From Gigaspora rosea (lineage: Eukaryota; Glomeromycota; Glomeromycetes; Diversisporales; Gigasporaceae), in the NCBI GenBank assembly GCA_003550325.1, contig QKWP01000003.1, forward strand, positions 632,300 to 696,299: a stretch of DNA of 64,000 nt, given 5' to 3'. Of the stretch, positions 23,369-35,499 are shown one piece after another. The position numbers and the translations under genes are program-made. The notes under the pieces are model-generated. The model searched no databases and was not told where the DNA came from. It saw only the letters and a program-made list of their open reading frames with translations. Within the stretch, counting starts at the first letter, position 1. Every line of letters starts with the position of its first letter.

Positions 23369-24148
23369 CCTAGGGGAGGTGGTAGCCCTCATAGTAAATG
23401 GATATTACGTAATAAATGTCAGCGCCCTAACTTTATTAACTTTTATTTTTTTTATTTTTAATTTTGAAATTCATTACCATTTAATGATCATAACTGATAA
23501 TGATCATATTACAGTATTACAAAGAATAGTAATCCATTTGATCATTTTTATATGTAAACAAATTCTACAGTTTATAGCATATCTTCTTTTTAATTTGCAA
23601 TTAATTGTAATATTTCAAAAGTTTGTTCTTTTATGTTAAAAACAATTTTCATGCATTATCTAAACCAAAACCAGCTGCTTATATTATAAATAAATTGTTT
23701 TTATTTTGATTTACAGTATTTATATTTTCTTATATTTTTGTAAACTCCAAAAAGTTGGTATATTAAAAGAAAAGTTTATGATTAAGTTGATTAGATTCAA
23801 ATGTTAAAAGTTCATTGAATATTCAAATATTTAATATAGTAATTAATGTGCTATATTTATACTTGTCATTTTAAGATACCTGTTTGACATTATTGCGCAA
23901 AATCGAGAATGGAAAACAATTAATAATTGACTCAATTGAAGATAATCATATCCTATTGGGATTTGATCTTTCTGAAGAGTAAATTAAGGACCCATTTGTA
24001 AGAATAATTAGTTAATTAAACTTACTTTAACATAGTCATGCTTGCAAAAATGAAGTGTATAGTTTACAATGAAGACAAAATAATTATAAAACTGAAAGAT
24101 TTTCACGTGTTAATGTTTTGCGTTATTTCGTAATTTGTAATTTGGGTT

Positions 24149-25675
24149 TAGTGAATTGACCCGTCTAAAAATTCTTCACCTGGGTCACCCGACGGTGGAC
24201 AATGTGCCACCTGAGTAGAAACAGGTCAGTCCAAAAAAGGCACCACCCAGGTGACCCGACGGGTCACCTGTCGGTCACCTGTCGGGTGACCTGGGTCAAT
24301 TAAAAAAAATCCCAGGTGGTTAATGATTTGACCCTGGTGGATTAACCTATAGTTGGTGGTAGAATTAATTTTACAAATTAATACATTTACGGCATTGCCG
24401 TATTTTTTGCCGTAATTGCTGTGAGCCATAATGCCATAAAGCCATAATACCGTAATGCCGTAATGCCGTAAAGTTGTAATGCTATAAAGCCGTAATGCCA
24501 TAATACCATAATGCTGTAATGCAGAAATACTATCTGCTATAATACTGTTTATTAAAATTCTGTACTGCATTATGGTTTCTTTTGAAAAATTTGCTATTAA
24601 ATATTTTTCGAATTTGATTCTGTCGACTTCACAAATTTGCATTAATTTGTATCAGGTCTTTGCCCGTGGGTGACCCGTGGGTTGACCCACGGGTCACCCG
24701 TCGGCAGTGTTTAAAATTTAAATCTAAAGTTATGTCCTCAAAAGAACATAATTTAAATTTTTATTGTTCTCAAAAACTTTTTAATGTTCATTATATATTA
24801 AATAAATTGAATATTAATTTTTAAAAAATGTTTATATTCTATACTTACAATTCATATACTAAGTTCATACTTATCTATTAATAATTTTTTAAAGTTTGTA
24901 TATAATTCTTTATATGTTTTCAACATAATACAATATATTATACAATTCAATTTCTAATAATTTTGTTAAATTTCAAGTGCTTTTCATATTTGCTTATAAT
25001 ATAATAAGACTTTTTATAATATTTTACTGATGCTACTATTGGTTAATATGATAAATTAGAATCAAATTACTTTGTTATTTAACTATTTAAATTTCATACT
25101 AACAAATGCTTTGTATCTTTTTGCTTGTTTAGTATTAGCATATCATTTGACACAAATCATCTATATAAGTTTATACAATAATAATACTCTTGCACAATTA
25201 ATGAATGTTTTATTTTAAAAATCTTTAAAGATGATTTTCTTAATATTTATTTGTTATCTATATTGTGCAGCTTTAAATATATGTGTTATACATAGTATGT
25301 ATATACATATGTACATATGTATATACATATATATATTTATGCAGAATTTGTTATGATCAAATTACATTATCAAATTGATGAACATTTTATATAATTTATT
25401 GTTCTTATTAATAAATCTAGAACATAAAAATTTTATAAATGTTCTCTTTGAACCATCAAATAAGAGAACCTTTTCTAAATATCAATGTTCTTAAAAAAAT
25501 TCAAATATTCATTGAGAACCATGAGAACATTGAATTTTTAACACTGCCCGTGGGTCAACCCACGGGTCACCCATGGGTTGACCTACCCGTTCTCACCCAG
25601 GCTGTTACAACTTGACCCGGGTCACCCACCCACCCGCGGGTGACCCAGGTGACACCCACCCGGGTCAAAACACTA
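24149..25675. mobile_element. hAT-like element, TAGTG..TTGACC ends (GGGTCACCCG family)
   Basis: Left end TAGTGAATTGACCCG, right end the complement of TAGTGTTTTGACCCGGG; perfect 8-bp duplication TTTGGGTT at 24141-24148 and 25676-25683. Inverted-orientation relative of 16705-17250. It contains a GCCGTAATGCCGTAA-rich stretch (24390-24540) and the nested element at 24705-25546. The 138-codon minus-strand frame at 24226-24642 runs through these repeats and resembles no protein. Confidence 0.9.
24705..25546. mobile_element. hAT-like element, CAGTGTTTAAAA ends (AGAACATT family)
   Basis: Ends CAGTGTTTAAAATTTAAA and the complement of TTGAATTTTTAACACTG; flanks CCCGTCGG (24697-24704) and CCCGTGGG (25547-25554), an 8-bp duplication with one mismatch. 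Subterminal words are AATGTTCTCA-like. Includes a (TATG/TATA)n stretch near 25295-25335. Confidence 0.8.
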
Positions 25676-25944
25676 TTTGGGTTGATTTTGAATTTATCTA
25701 AGTACAGTACGTCATTCTTAAATTTTCACCGATTTAGAAATAACTTAAGCCAATTCTTAATGCAATTAATTATTAATTCTATTATACTACGAAATTTAAT
25801 AAAAAAAAATTAGAACTCAGAATTATTAAATTTATTATACTACAAATATATTGCGCATCGGTTTTACTAAATCATACCACTGGTGCTCAACGCCACAATG
25901 ATCTTCACCAATCAAATTTTTTAAATGCAGTATAAAGTAAAAAT

Positions 25945-26435
25945 CAGGTGTAACATAAAATTTTTGTTGTTTGCTATTTTTTTTAAAAAATACCTTCTAA
26001 CTCAAAATTTTATCTATGAAACCACCTTTTTTTTTAAAAAAAAACCCCCTTGCGAAATTTTATATATACTATGTCTCACCCTAACCCTAACTATTAACTC
26101 TTACTCAACATTTATCAACTTTAACTTTTGTTTATTTTTTTTGTTTATTGTTTTGATACTGATCTTCACATTATACTGCATACTGGTGTTGAACACCTAC
26201 TACCCTAGTGGCACCGATGGATCTTCACTGATTTGCAATCTAGAACATTGGCACTAAAAAATCTTCGAACTCGTATAAATTAAGGTTAGAGTCCATGCTA
26301 AACTTAGAGTTAGAAGGTTCTTTTAATAAAATTGTTCAAGGAAATTTTTTTGTTAGAACGCAAAAAGTGGTTTTTTATGCAAATTTTCATGATATGAGCA
26401 ATTTTTGAAAAAGCGAATGTTTTGTTTTGATCTTC
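25945..26435. mobile_element. CAGGTGTAAC-family element with TTAGGG-like core (diffuse)
   Basis: Starts CAGGTGTAACATAAAA and contains ACCTTCTAACTCAAAATTTT and CACCCTAACCCTAACTATT. An inverted arm (GTTAGAAGGTTC, TTTTTTTGTTAGAACGC) lies at 26310-26365. The same family occurs at 15120-15275, 26735-26840 and 39354-39588. The right boundary is uncertain. A 110-codon frame at 25925-26257 reads through it and is not a gene. Confidence 0.5.
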
Positions 26436-26560
26436 CTGCTTGTATTATGTTATATCAAAACGTGACTCGTTATTATGTAAATCGAATGTTCTAGATTGCA
26501 GATCAGTGGAAATCTGTGGTGCTACTGGGGTACTTGTTGAACACCAGTAGTTTGATTTAG
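26180..26560. mobile_element. Inverted-repeat element, CTGGTGTTGAACA ends
   Basis: Arms of about 70 bp: CTGGTGTTGAACACCTACTA on the left and the complement of TACTTGTTGAACACCAG on the right, each followed by ATTTGCAATCTAGAACATT or its complement. A third, degraded copy of the end (CACTGGTGCTCAACG) lies near 25880. No clear target duplication. Confidence 0.6.
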
Positions 26561-27596
26561 TCCTACTGTTGCGCATTATATATGTCAAATTATATTAATT
26601 CATATAAAAAGAATAAGCTTTCGAATGTTTAATTTTAAACAAATCTTTTTCATTATTAATTTCTTAATGAGAATTTCTATTTGTACACGTAGTGTATATA
26701 CATGGGTAATGTAAAAACAAACTGATATCTTAAAATTTTGATTATGAAACCACCTTTTATCTTCTAATAAAAAAAATTCCTTGAGAAATTTTGGTATAAA
26801 TAACTCTCGCTATAATCCCAAACCCACCCTTACCCTTACCATAAACAAGGGTTTAATTTTTCGTTTATAAACATTGTTTTGATTGATATGTTATACAATT
26901 TGTAAATCAATAAATTATACTCGTGTATAAACACTATATGTAAATTAATAAATTTTCTTTCTTTAATATGGAATGATACAACTTTCTGACTTGTGAAATC
27001 ATTGATTAAATATTAGTAACTTTTATTTGTCAAAAGAAAAACAAACGTTCTTTAATGGATAGAAATACAAGCGATTCACATAAACCAAAATTTTAAATCT
27101 TGGACAACTCATAATTTTAAAATTCTTTATGTTGGTGTAATTAAAACCTTCATACAATTAAGCCAATTGAAATAACCTAGGAACGCATTTTTTTAGATAT
27201 TTGGTACTGTGCACCAAGTAACGAAGCATGCTTATGTTTTTTATAATAAAATTTCAACATACTGTACAATTATGATAAAAAGATTTGTATGTGGCATTGT
27301 TTTATCTTGCAAATAGTAATTGATGATGCCATTCATGAATACATTTATTAATAGAGTGTTTTAAAGCACATTAACCTTGAAATCGTCAATATGGTATTAA
27401 TTCAAGTGATAACTAACATTACACTTTGCAAGCAAAAGAGGGTGGCAAACTCAAAAGAAGTAATTTACTATGTGCAAGAATGTGAGTGCGTTCTTTTGTG
27501 ATAGTGTAAATATTGTTAAAATTTTTTGATCATGCGAATTTTTTACTGTATGTTTTTTTTTTATTTAACTTTATAAAGCATTTTTCCTTTTTAATA
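26561..27596. other. AT-rich intergenic, no gene seen
   Basis: Apart from a fragment of the CAGGTGTAAC family at about 26735-26840, nothing is recognisable. Parts of 26600-27180 resemble 30360-30660 (for example AACTCATAATTTTAAAATTCTTTATGTT), indicating an old dispersed duplicate. Confidence 0.5.
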
Positions 27597-27599
27597 TAA

Positions 27600-27824
27600 G
27601 GCCATGAAAAATTAATCAATTGATTTTCATAACCCGGGCGGGTAAAAATTTGGAAACCTAAAAAAAAATTTTTTATAAGTTTTAATAACTGGGTGGGATT
27701 TTAAGAAAAATTTTATATAAATTTTATAAAATTTTATATATGAAATTTAAAAAAAAAAATTGGCCGGCCAGGTCAGTTAAAAAGATACATGTTATGAAAA
27801 CGAATTAATTAAAGTTGTATGACC
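27600..27824. mobile_element. PIF/Harbinger-like MITE, 225 bp
   Basis: Ends GGCCATGAAAAATTAATCAA and the complement of AATTAAAGTTGTATGACC, with inner inverted GATTTTCATAAC and GTTATGAAAAC; TAA at 27597-27599 and 27825-27827. Confidence 0.75.
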
Positions 27825-28197
27825 TAACTGTAATTTATGCAAATTTATCAGTTACGTATTTTTTTTGATTTTTTATATAAAATTTTATGTAAATTTTTAT
27901 TTATACAAATGAACATTTACGCTATAATTAAATAATTTTATTATTTGGTTATATAATTTTATCTATTTTAATTTTTCGCCGATTGAAAATAAAATATGTC
28001 ATTTCAAATTTAAGAATGACTTAGGTTTAGGTCAATTTGAAACTAATCTAAATTGTAAAATGACGCAAAACAAATATGATCATTAATTTCGGATTTTTTT
28101 TTTAGCCCGAATATTTAAATATACATTTATTAGCACAAGTACATAACAAAAGTGTATATAATTTTTTTTTTAACTTGAAGCTCTTAACTAGCTCTAC

Positions 28198-29611
28198 TAG
28201 AGTTGGGTTTCATGTGTGCGCATGATTCCTCAATCATTGCATGAATGCGCATTAATGCGCATTTTATCCATCAAAATTTTATATAGAAAATTAAATATAA
28301 AACAAGTATAATTAATATTCTAATCTATCTATACTTCAATTTTGAGTCTGTTCGCTTAAATGTAGGAAAACTAACAGAAATACGTAAGATGATTATGACT
28401 ATTATCATGGTCGAGTAATTATTATAATATTCAAGTAATTATTATACTATTTTTTAATGCCCTTATTAACGCCCTTAAACAACACAATATTATGAACGTG
28501 AATTTTCCAATTTACTTTTGTTGTTTGATTGCCTAATATTTACAACCTATTTTGGGCTAAAAAAGTTTACGAATTTGAAAATGTTTTGTATAATTGTCTC
28601 AAGTTCAAGAATAAGTGCAAGTGCAAGAACAAGTGCAAGAGCATGACAAATGCTCTACTATAGATAAAACTTATGATTAATAAAAAAATAAAGCAAATAT
28701 CAAACAAAGTTATATTCAACCAAATATTTGGATGATTGATTTCTAGAATTTTTGGCAGAATTTTTGCTGCTCAGATTATCTGATAATCAACTAGACTCGT
28801 GGTTTTTATGCATCTACCAACCAATAAAATTACGGTTATGTTCAAAAGGTGATCAATGTGCTAAAATTAATATAGCAATATAAGGTTGTCTCTTTGCAAC
28901 ACTTATTTTAAAAATTGGCATTCACCAAAAAAACCAAGCTGCATACTCTCTGTTATTGGAGTAATGAGCTTTGTAACAAACTTTTTATAATTAGCTTATA
29001 CTAATTCAAACTAACCTACTATATATTGCAATTACTGGTATAGCGAACAAATTTTGTAATTTTTATAAAAACTCATGATAAAAATCACAATAATTCTAAT
29101 AAAAACTGGCTCAGCCATACTGAAATAGAGTGAATTCTGTGGCAGAATTTCATAATATCATAATTTTAATGCAAACTAACTCAATCTTAACCTTATACTG
29201 CAGTTAATAGAATAATATGTTCAGTAACAGAATTTTTTTGTGACAATTCAATGCAAACTAACTCAACATATTATGAATATTATATAATGCAAATTTACAG
29301 ATTTTAATTAATTTTCTAAAGTTTTATACAAAGCTCCTATCCCATGGCAGAGCCACAGGTCAGGTATCAAATTATATAAGATAAACAACGATGAAGTTTA
29401 CAATTAAGCTAATTCATAAAAATTTATATATATAGGCAAAATCTGATTTTAGTTTCAATATGTAGTATCTTTATTTAGTTATATTATCAATAATAAAGAT
29501 AACAATTCAAAAAATTTTTTATCATGCGGTTTTATGTGCATTTTATATATCATATGCATTAATGCGCATTCATGCGCATTTTATTATAAAATGCGCATTT
29601 TTCCATCTCTA
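28198..29611. mobile_element. hAT-like non-autonomous element, TAGAG ends (ATGCGCAT family)
   Basis: Left end TAGAGTTGGGTTTCATG, right end the complement of TAGAGATGGAAAAATGCGC; perfect 8-bp duplication AGCTCTAC at 28190-28197 and 29612-29619. Subterminal arrays of AATGCGCATT and CATGCGCAT. AT-rich, non-coding interior. Confidence 0.9.
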
Positions 29612-29619
29612 AGCTCTAC

Positions 29620-31258
29620 ATTGTAATAGAGCTATTTTTTAAATAATTTTTTTAAATAATTTCGTAAAAATTAATAAATTATTTAATATTTAATATTTAT
29701 ATAATTGAATGATTTTTATAAACTATTGAAAAAATAACTTTATTACCATATAGAGCTAGCTGTTAGATATTTGCGCTAATAATTGAAATTTAGTTTTATA
29801 ATTATTTTATAATTATCTAATATAAAAAATTGGTTACCAAAATTTAACTATTAACTAAAGGTGCTGCTAAATTGAGGGGAGTGAAATATTTAAGTGCATG
29901 ATGATCACTATAAAAAATGTCTTTTTTATTATTGTCTTTCTAAATTGTGCTAACTAAATATGTTTATGTTATGAAAATTACATATCAAGAAGCATTTTAC
30001 ATATTTGCATAGGTAATACAAGTAAAATGAGTTTCAATAGGGGACCTCCCTATTGCTGCCAAATTTTGGCTCCAATAGTGGTCAATAGTATCAATTGGGA
30101 CATTATTAGTCAATAGTGTACTAATAGAGTACCAACTATTCAATAGAGACTTTACTGATTGTACTATTTAATCAATAGTTACCAATCGGGAACCAATAGG
30201 GTACTTATAGGGTATTAAACCATCAATAGGATTGTTTTTTACTGATTGCAAATTAAAGAGAACTTTGCTTATAAGTGATATTATGGTACTATGTATATTA
30301 TTACATTTGCAATAGTAAAACAGATATACAAGTACTAATTGCAAAAAAATACTGGTAAATAAATAAATAAATAAGTAAAGCTTTCGAATATTTAATTTAA
30401 ACAAATCTTATTCATTTTATTTATTATTAATTTCTTACTGTGGAATGATATGCTTGTAAAATCTTTTTGACATATTCACCCAAGGAAAAAATTCTTTAAT
30501 GGATCAAATAAATATAATTAATGCTTAACTGCACTTAAAATCCAAAAGACTCACATAACCAAATTTGGGTAACTCAATTTTAAAATTCTTTATGTTGATG
30601 TAATTAAAAAACTTTACGCAATTAAGCTGATTGAAAATAACCTGCCATATATAGTAACAGTACAGTAATTGCAAGTTATTTATATATTATGGCCAAATCA
30701 TTAAGTTAAAATCTTTTTCAACTTTTAGATCATCTTTTATATTCAATATATGTACAAGTATTTGTACCATACTGATCCTGTGTAGTAACGTTAGGGTATA
30801 AATTATAGCTAATCAATGGTATAACTTTTATTTCAGCCTGTACCATACAGATCTGCTTACTCGTACCATACAGACTGTTACAATTCCTCCAATTTGCTTT
30901 ACAAATTTTGGCTTTGATTTATTGGAAACGATTGAAAGTATCTTTAGAGTTTGATTTGGGTTAGGTTTGGACAGGGTTAAGGTTAAGGTTAATGTTAGTA
31001 TCGAATAGGTTGGGGTTAGTATTGATAGGTTTGGGTATTGATAGAAGGGAGTTAGATGGATTATATTTATTAAAACTTTTTTAATATAAATAATATAAAA
31101 AGTTAAAATTATAAAACAAAATATAATTTTAATGTACGTACATACTAGGGAGGTAACTCAATTAAGTAAATCAAAACTATGTTAGCAATATTAGTAATTT
31201 TACTATGATCAGATTTCAATTGTTGAAATTAAAATAATTGATTAAAATATGATATTAT
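29620..31258. other. AT-rich intergenic with a CAATAGGG motif cluster
   Basis: No gene. At about 30027-30235 the words CAATAG, ACTATTGA and CCAATAGGGTAC recur about fifteen times in both orientations. This resembles the subterminal array of a hAT-like element, but no paired ends were found. Four GTACCATAC-type words lie at 30766-30880 and a GGTTAAGGTTAAGGTTAA stretch at about 30970. Confidence 0.5.
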
Positions 31259-31267
31259 TTTATTTAA

Positions 31268-32443
31268 GAAAAACCTTAGCCTAGACCCGGAGTTTATATT
31301 AATAATATAAACCTCATAGAGGTTTATATTAACAATTTTTTTTATTTTAGTCCCAAATTTTACATATGCACAGTGACCCTCATGATCAGCAAGTGATTGG
31401 CGATCATATATAAATTTTTTTCGTGCACCATATGATAATCAATTTTTTGTTGTTTTGTTGTTTTGCTTCACTTTTGCTTCATTTTTCTGCTTACTAAATT
31501 TTTTTTTTTAGCTTGTCACCTGCTTTTTTTCTTGAAGGTTTTTTTCTTTTTTTTTTGTTTCCTTCTTTTTTGTCTTCTTGTCTTTCGTCTTTAACTAATA
31601 CTTCTTTTTCTACAAAGTCACCAGAGTTTCGCGATTTCTAGGGCTTCGTCGCTAGAATGGTATAATGGCAATCAAGATTAGCAATTAAGTTACAAAAGTT
31701 AGACTACCGAAAACCAAATACAAGCATTACGTCGAATGTGTGTGAGAATTTTTTTTTTTTTNNNNNNNNNNNNNNNNNNNNNNNNNNNNNNNNNNNNNNN
31801 NNNNNNNNNNNNNNNNNNNNNNNNNNNNNNNNNNNNNNNNNNNNNNNNNNNNNNNNNNNNNNNNNNNNNNNNNNNNNNNNNNNNNNNNNNNNNNNNNNNN
31901 NNNNNNNNNNNNNNNNNNNNNNNNNNNNNNNNNNNNNNNNNNNNNNNNNNNNNNNNNNNNNNNNNNNNNNNNNNNNNNNNNNNNNNNNNNNNNNNNNNNN
32001 NNNNNNNNNNNNNNNNNNNNNNNNNNNNNNNNNNNNNNNNNNNNNNNNNNNNNNNNNNNNNNNNNNNNNNNNNNNNNNNNNNNNNNNNNNNNNNNNNNNN
32101 NNNNNNNNNNNNNNNNNNNNNNNNNNNNNNNNNNNNNNNNNNNNNNNNNNNNNNNNNNNNNNNNNNNNNNNNNNNNNNNNNNNNNNNNNNNNNNNNNNNN
32201 NNNNNNNNNNNNNNNNNNNNNNNNNNNNNNNNNNNNNNNNNNNNNNNNNNNNNNNNNNNNNNNNNNNNNNNNNNNNNNNNNNNNNNNNNNNNNNNNNNNN
32301 NNNNNNNNNNNNNNNNNNNNNNNNNNNNNNNNNNNNNNNNNNNNNNNNNNNNNNNNNNNNNNNNNNNNNNNNNNNNNNNNNNNNNNNNNNNNNNNNNNNN
32401 NTTTTTTTTTAAAATTTTTTTTTTTGAATTTTTTTTTGTTTTT

Positions 32444-32485
<42 letters not shown>

Positions 32486-33379
32486 TTTTTTTTTTGTTTT
32501 TTTTTCGTCTCTTTTTTTTTTATTTTTTATTTTATTTATATTTTTTTTTGTTGTAATGGTTTAGTTTAAAAACGGCAAAATAAACTGGGACGTTTTTAAG
32601 ATAAGTTGTTTTTTTTTTGTTTGTAATTTAATTTTTTTAATTTTTTTTTAACAATTTAAATCGGCAGTTTGGAGTAAGCATAGCAAGCATTAGGTAGCAA
32701 TGAGCGATGATTTTTATTGCAGATGAGCACTTGGTTTTCTTTTTTGTTTTTTTTTTGTTTTTTTTTTATTTTTTTGTTTCAAATTAACTTTTTTTAATTC
32801 ATAATTCAGATATGCATTTCATCGTTAATGATTAGTCATCGTCGTTGGAGTCATCATAATTGAAGTGGATTGGAGTCATTGAAATTGGATCTGTAGAGTT
32901 GTTGGAGTCGATACCAATTTTTCTTAATCGTTTGGTGCCTTACAAAAAACCTAATTGTTTAGGTTCCGGAGTAAAGTATGGTCACAAGGCTAAACTTCAA
33001 GAAATTGACGGAAGGGCACCGTGGGAGTTTTTTGCTTGTTTTAGTTTAGTGCTATAGTGTAGATTTTATATTCTATCTCTGTATTACAATTATTTTTTTT
33101 AATAAATTTTGAATATATATTTTTATTTTTAATATTTTTTTTAATTTTTTTTAAATTTTTTTTTATTAATTAAATAAATATGAAGTTTTATGTAATTTTT
33201 TTTGATGATTGAACTATCAGGCACATGACCGAATTTGATTGGCCGCCCAATTGATATTTGTCATGTGATTAAATTTGATTGGTTAGATATGGGTCTAGGA
33301 TTAAATTAATTGTCTTAATGTAGACCTCCTTGGGGTTTAGGTTATTAGTGTAAACCCCAGGTTTAGGATAAGATTACCC
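31268..33379. mobile_element. Candidate Mutator-like element with about 80-bp TIRs
   Basis: The left arm contains CCTAGACCCGGAGTTTA and AATATAAACCTCATAGAGG. The right arm, complemented, contains CCTAAACCTGGGGTTTAC and AACCTAAACCCCAAGGAGG, aligning over about 80 bases. The flanks are a perfect 9-bp TTTATTTAA (31259-31267 and 33380-33388), the duplication length expected of Mutator-like elements, although it is AT-only and could arise by chance. The interior includes a 640-base gap. The plus-strand 65-codon frame at 32860-33057 is unrecognised. Confidence 0.55.
31762..32401. other. Assembly gap (640 N)
   Basis: Run of N between T homopolymers. Open frames drawn across it have no sequence support. 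Confidence 0.99.
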
Positions 33380-33388
33380 TTTATTTAA

Positions 33389-33867
33389 TTATAAAGAACA
33401 CACAAATTTCTAAAAGATGCACTTTGACATTGCACTTCTTTTTTAAATTTTTTTAGCTGAAAACTCTTTGCAAAAGTCATTTCTAAACAGTTACACTTGA
33501 TTTTTTGCAAGAGTTCTATTAAACTTTGGACTTGGGTTGTTGAGGTCTAATTTTTTTCACTTTAACTAATTAAATTTTTTCAAATTTTATATGTTAATAG
33601 AAAATTCTAAAGCATAACTTTATTCTTCAACATTTAATAAAGCTTTTGTAAAACTTTCTAGGTAATTACCTGGGTTTCGATAAGTAGTGTCATTTTAAAA
33701 TTTATTAATTAATAAATATATTAATAATAATAACTGATAATGATAATTATTGATTTTTTTATGTATAATATAAAAATATGTAATATATCAAATTCCATAG
33801 TGTGCTCATATAGTTTTGATTTACTTAGTTGAGTTACCACCCTAGTATGTATGTAGAATAATAATAA
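33389..33867. other. AT-rich intergenic, no gene seen
   Basis: No coding frame, repeat boundary or RNA signal is visible. Confidence 0.5.
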
Positions 33868-34399
33868 GGGGTATCCAAAATATTATTATACAAGAGGAGT
33901 GAGGGGTCTGACAAAATATAACATTTTTTCTGTTAAGTAGAGAGGAGTCAAAAAAAATATAACGCAATTTTTTTTAGAAAAAATCATCTAAAAACTGATT
34001 CAGTGGTCCAAAATTAATGATTTTGGTACCAATCAATTCGTTTCAGTAAGAGGAGTCGAATGGTACCAATTTCATTTCATTTGGATCACTGGACAAAAGA
34101 TATGGGCCAGATACTATTGGTTATTATGTTTTCTTATAAAATTACTATAAAATCAATAGTTGTTTGTGAATAATCTTTGATCTAGTAATCCAAATAAAAT
34201 AATTTTGGTATCATTGGATTCATCACACTGAGACGAATTGAATGGTACCTAAATCATCCAAATTGGGTCACTGTGCCAAAAAATATTCAAGTATTTGTAA
34301 AATTATATATAAACATATGGATTTTGAAAAATTTTTTTATATAGTCAGAGGGTCAAGTGCTACTATGTGGAGTACATAACATTATTTATGGATGCCCTC
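33868..34399. mobile_element. PIF/Harbinger-like MITE, 532 bp
   Basis: Ends GGGGTATCCAAAATATT and the complement of AATAATGTTATTTATGGATGCCCTC (only the terminal GGATGCCCTC is strongly conserved); TAA at 33865-33867 and 34400-34402. Inside, a block with TGGTCCAAAATTAATGATTT and GGTACCAAT words is repeated at about 34010-34100 and 34190-34275. Confidence 0.65.
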
Positions 34400-34785
34400 T
34401 AATAGATGATTCAAAGTTAACTTATTTCAAAAACAAGTAGGGGTTTAAAAAGTCCTATTTTTGGTTTGAAATTTTAAAATCAGATAATGAAATAGGTATT
34501 ATTCAGAGATGAAATAAGCATCCTAAATATATAAATAAGCTTACAAATAAAATAAATAAAGTTTACAAAGTACTAATTTCAAAAATAATTACATCGCTAA
34601 TTTAATTTGAAATTAGAAACCCTTAGCATTAAGTTTGTATCACTTTAATAATATTAATAATTTTATTTCTGGGTAAAATTATTGAATACACAAGAAGGAA
34701 ATGAATAAGCGTAGTGCAAATTCATATCAGATTAGATAAAAATTAGAGTTAAAGATCAAGGTAGTGAAATTCACTTTGTAGATTG

Positions 34786-35499
34786 TTTTTTTTTTTTTTT
34801 AAGTTTAGAGGCTGAGTGCTATGGCCGGGATTTTATTATGAGTTATAGTGACATAATATTTGTTACATGAATGAGGATACAACTAGCCACACGTGCACTT
34901 TTGGTGCCTAATTTAAGTAGTCCGCCCGCAGGTTCTACACTAGCTGCCATACCTACAACCCAACTATGGGAATTTTCTATTTAAACCCTCTGGTTCATGG
35001 TCCTCCTATTACTACTGACGCACTACATTTAATGCAGGTGTTGTGGGCCACAACCTTTTTAAATATCAATGACCTAAGGGCTACTTTACCCTCGCACAAG
35101 AGCCTACCGGAACACCTTCCATGTCCCATACATGTACCATTGCCCGGATTTGGTAACCGAGGCTACCTGCCCTTATTAGGTTCGTTCTGATCGAAGTATC
35201 CGCCTTCTCTGGCGCATACCATAAGAACCGATTTTCACTACCTCCTAACTTGGGTCTTGCCAAACGGATTCTTGTAGGTTTTTTCTGGTTTCCTGGATTT
35301 GCGATGTAACACATACAACATTGCGCCCACAGGCTCCCATTCAAGATGGTGGAACCAAGGTTACAGGTTTAGCACCCAACCGCTCATAAGCCACAATCAT
35401 CGAATGCAGATTTAACTTCAAAACGTCGCCAGTGGGATTTGAACTGTCAACTTGCCGCTTGGGGGTGACACCTTGACCACTTCTCTAAGGCGCTACACC
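34786..35499 (-). mobile_element. tRNA-derived SINE-like retroposon
   Basis: On the minus strand the element begins near 35499 with a tRNA-like head. An A-box-like TAGAGAAGTGGTCAAGG (about 35486-35470) is followed about 30 bases later by a B-box-like AGTTCAAATCC, as in an internal RNA polymerase III promoter. It ends in an A tract (T run from 34786). A 17-bp direct repeat, ATTCACTTTGTAGATTG (34769-34785) and ATTCGCTTTGTAGATTG (35500-35516), flanks it with one mismatch, the signature of target-primed reverse transcription. The body is unusually long for a SINE (714 bp) and less AT-rich than its surroundings. Frames at 34966-35190 and 35081-35344 are incidental. The partner LINE is unknown. Confidence 0.85.

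Larger units (their letters stand above)
22631..23427. mobile_element. PIF/Harbinger-like element, GGG(A/C)GTTGACATTTATTACGT ends
   Basis: Left end GGGAGTTGACATTTATTACG (from 22632), right end the complement of CGTAATAAATGTCAGCGCCC; TAA at 22628-22630 and 23428-23430, with one extra T on the left. Same TIR family as 15341-15487. Contains two hAT-like elements. Confidence 0.7.
22175..23930. repeat. Kelch-unit flank of copy C, split by a transposon nest
   Basis: Sequence upstream of copy C resembles 888-1900: a TATATAAGAGAATACTGTG block near 22250, then after the transposon nest (22631-23427) the phrases TTGATCATTTTTATATGTAAAC, AAACCAAAACCAGCTGC and AAAAGTTCATTGAATATTC. The duplicated unit therefore reached about 23930 and was interrupted after duplication. 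No other gene. Confidence 0.6.

Noticed and set aside
23129-23639. Two plus-strand frames of 60 and 112 codons
   Set aside because: They are read from GGCATGCC and CAATGGAG arrays and the transposon right end; composition follows the repeat.
24226-24642. 138-codon minus-strand frame as a gene
   Set aside because: It lies entirely within hAT-like repeat sequence (GCCGTAATGCC words) and repeats itself in low-complexity runs such as LYSITTLRHYGITVL.
26083-26098. Interstitial telomere scars from CCCTAACCCTAA words
   Set aside because: Only two to three units each, and always embedded in the same dispersed element family.
25925-26257. 110-codon hydrophobic plus-strand frame as a membrane protein
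   Set aside because: Phenylalanine/leucine-rich reading of T-rich MITE sequence crossing two element boundaries.
31736-32569. Long plus-strand open frames across the first gap
   Set aside because: They consist of unknown residues from N bases plus phenylalanine from T runs.
34966-35344. Opposed frames of 74 and 87 codons
   Set aside because: They fall inside the SINE body and have no recognisable features.
35440-35499. Functional tRNA gene
   Set aside because: A- and B-box-like words are present, but the acceptor and T stems do not pair well and the sequence continues into a SINE body with an A tail.
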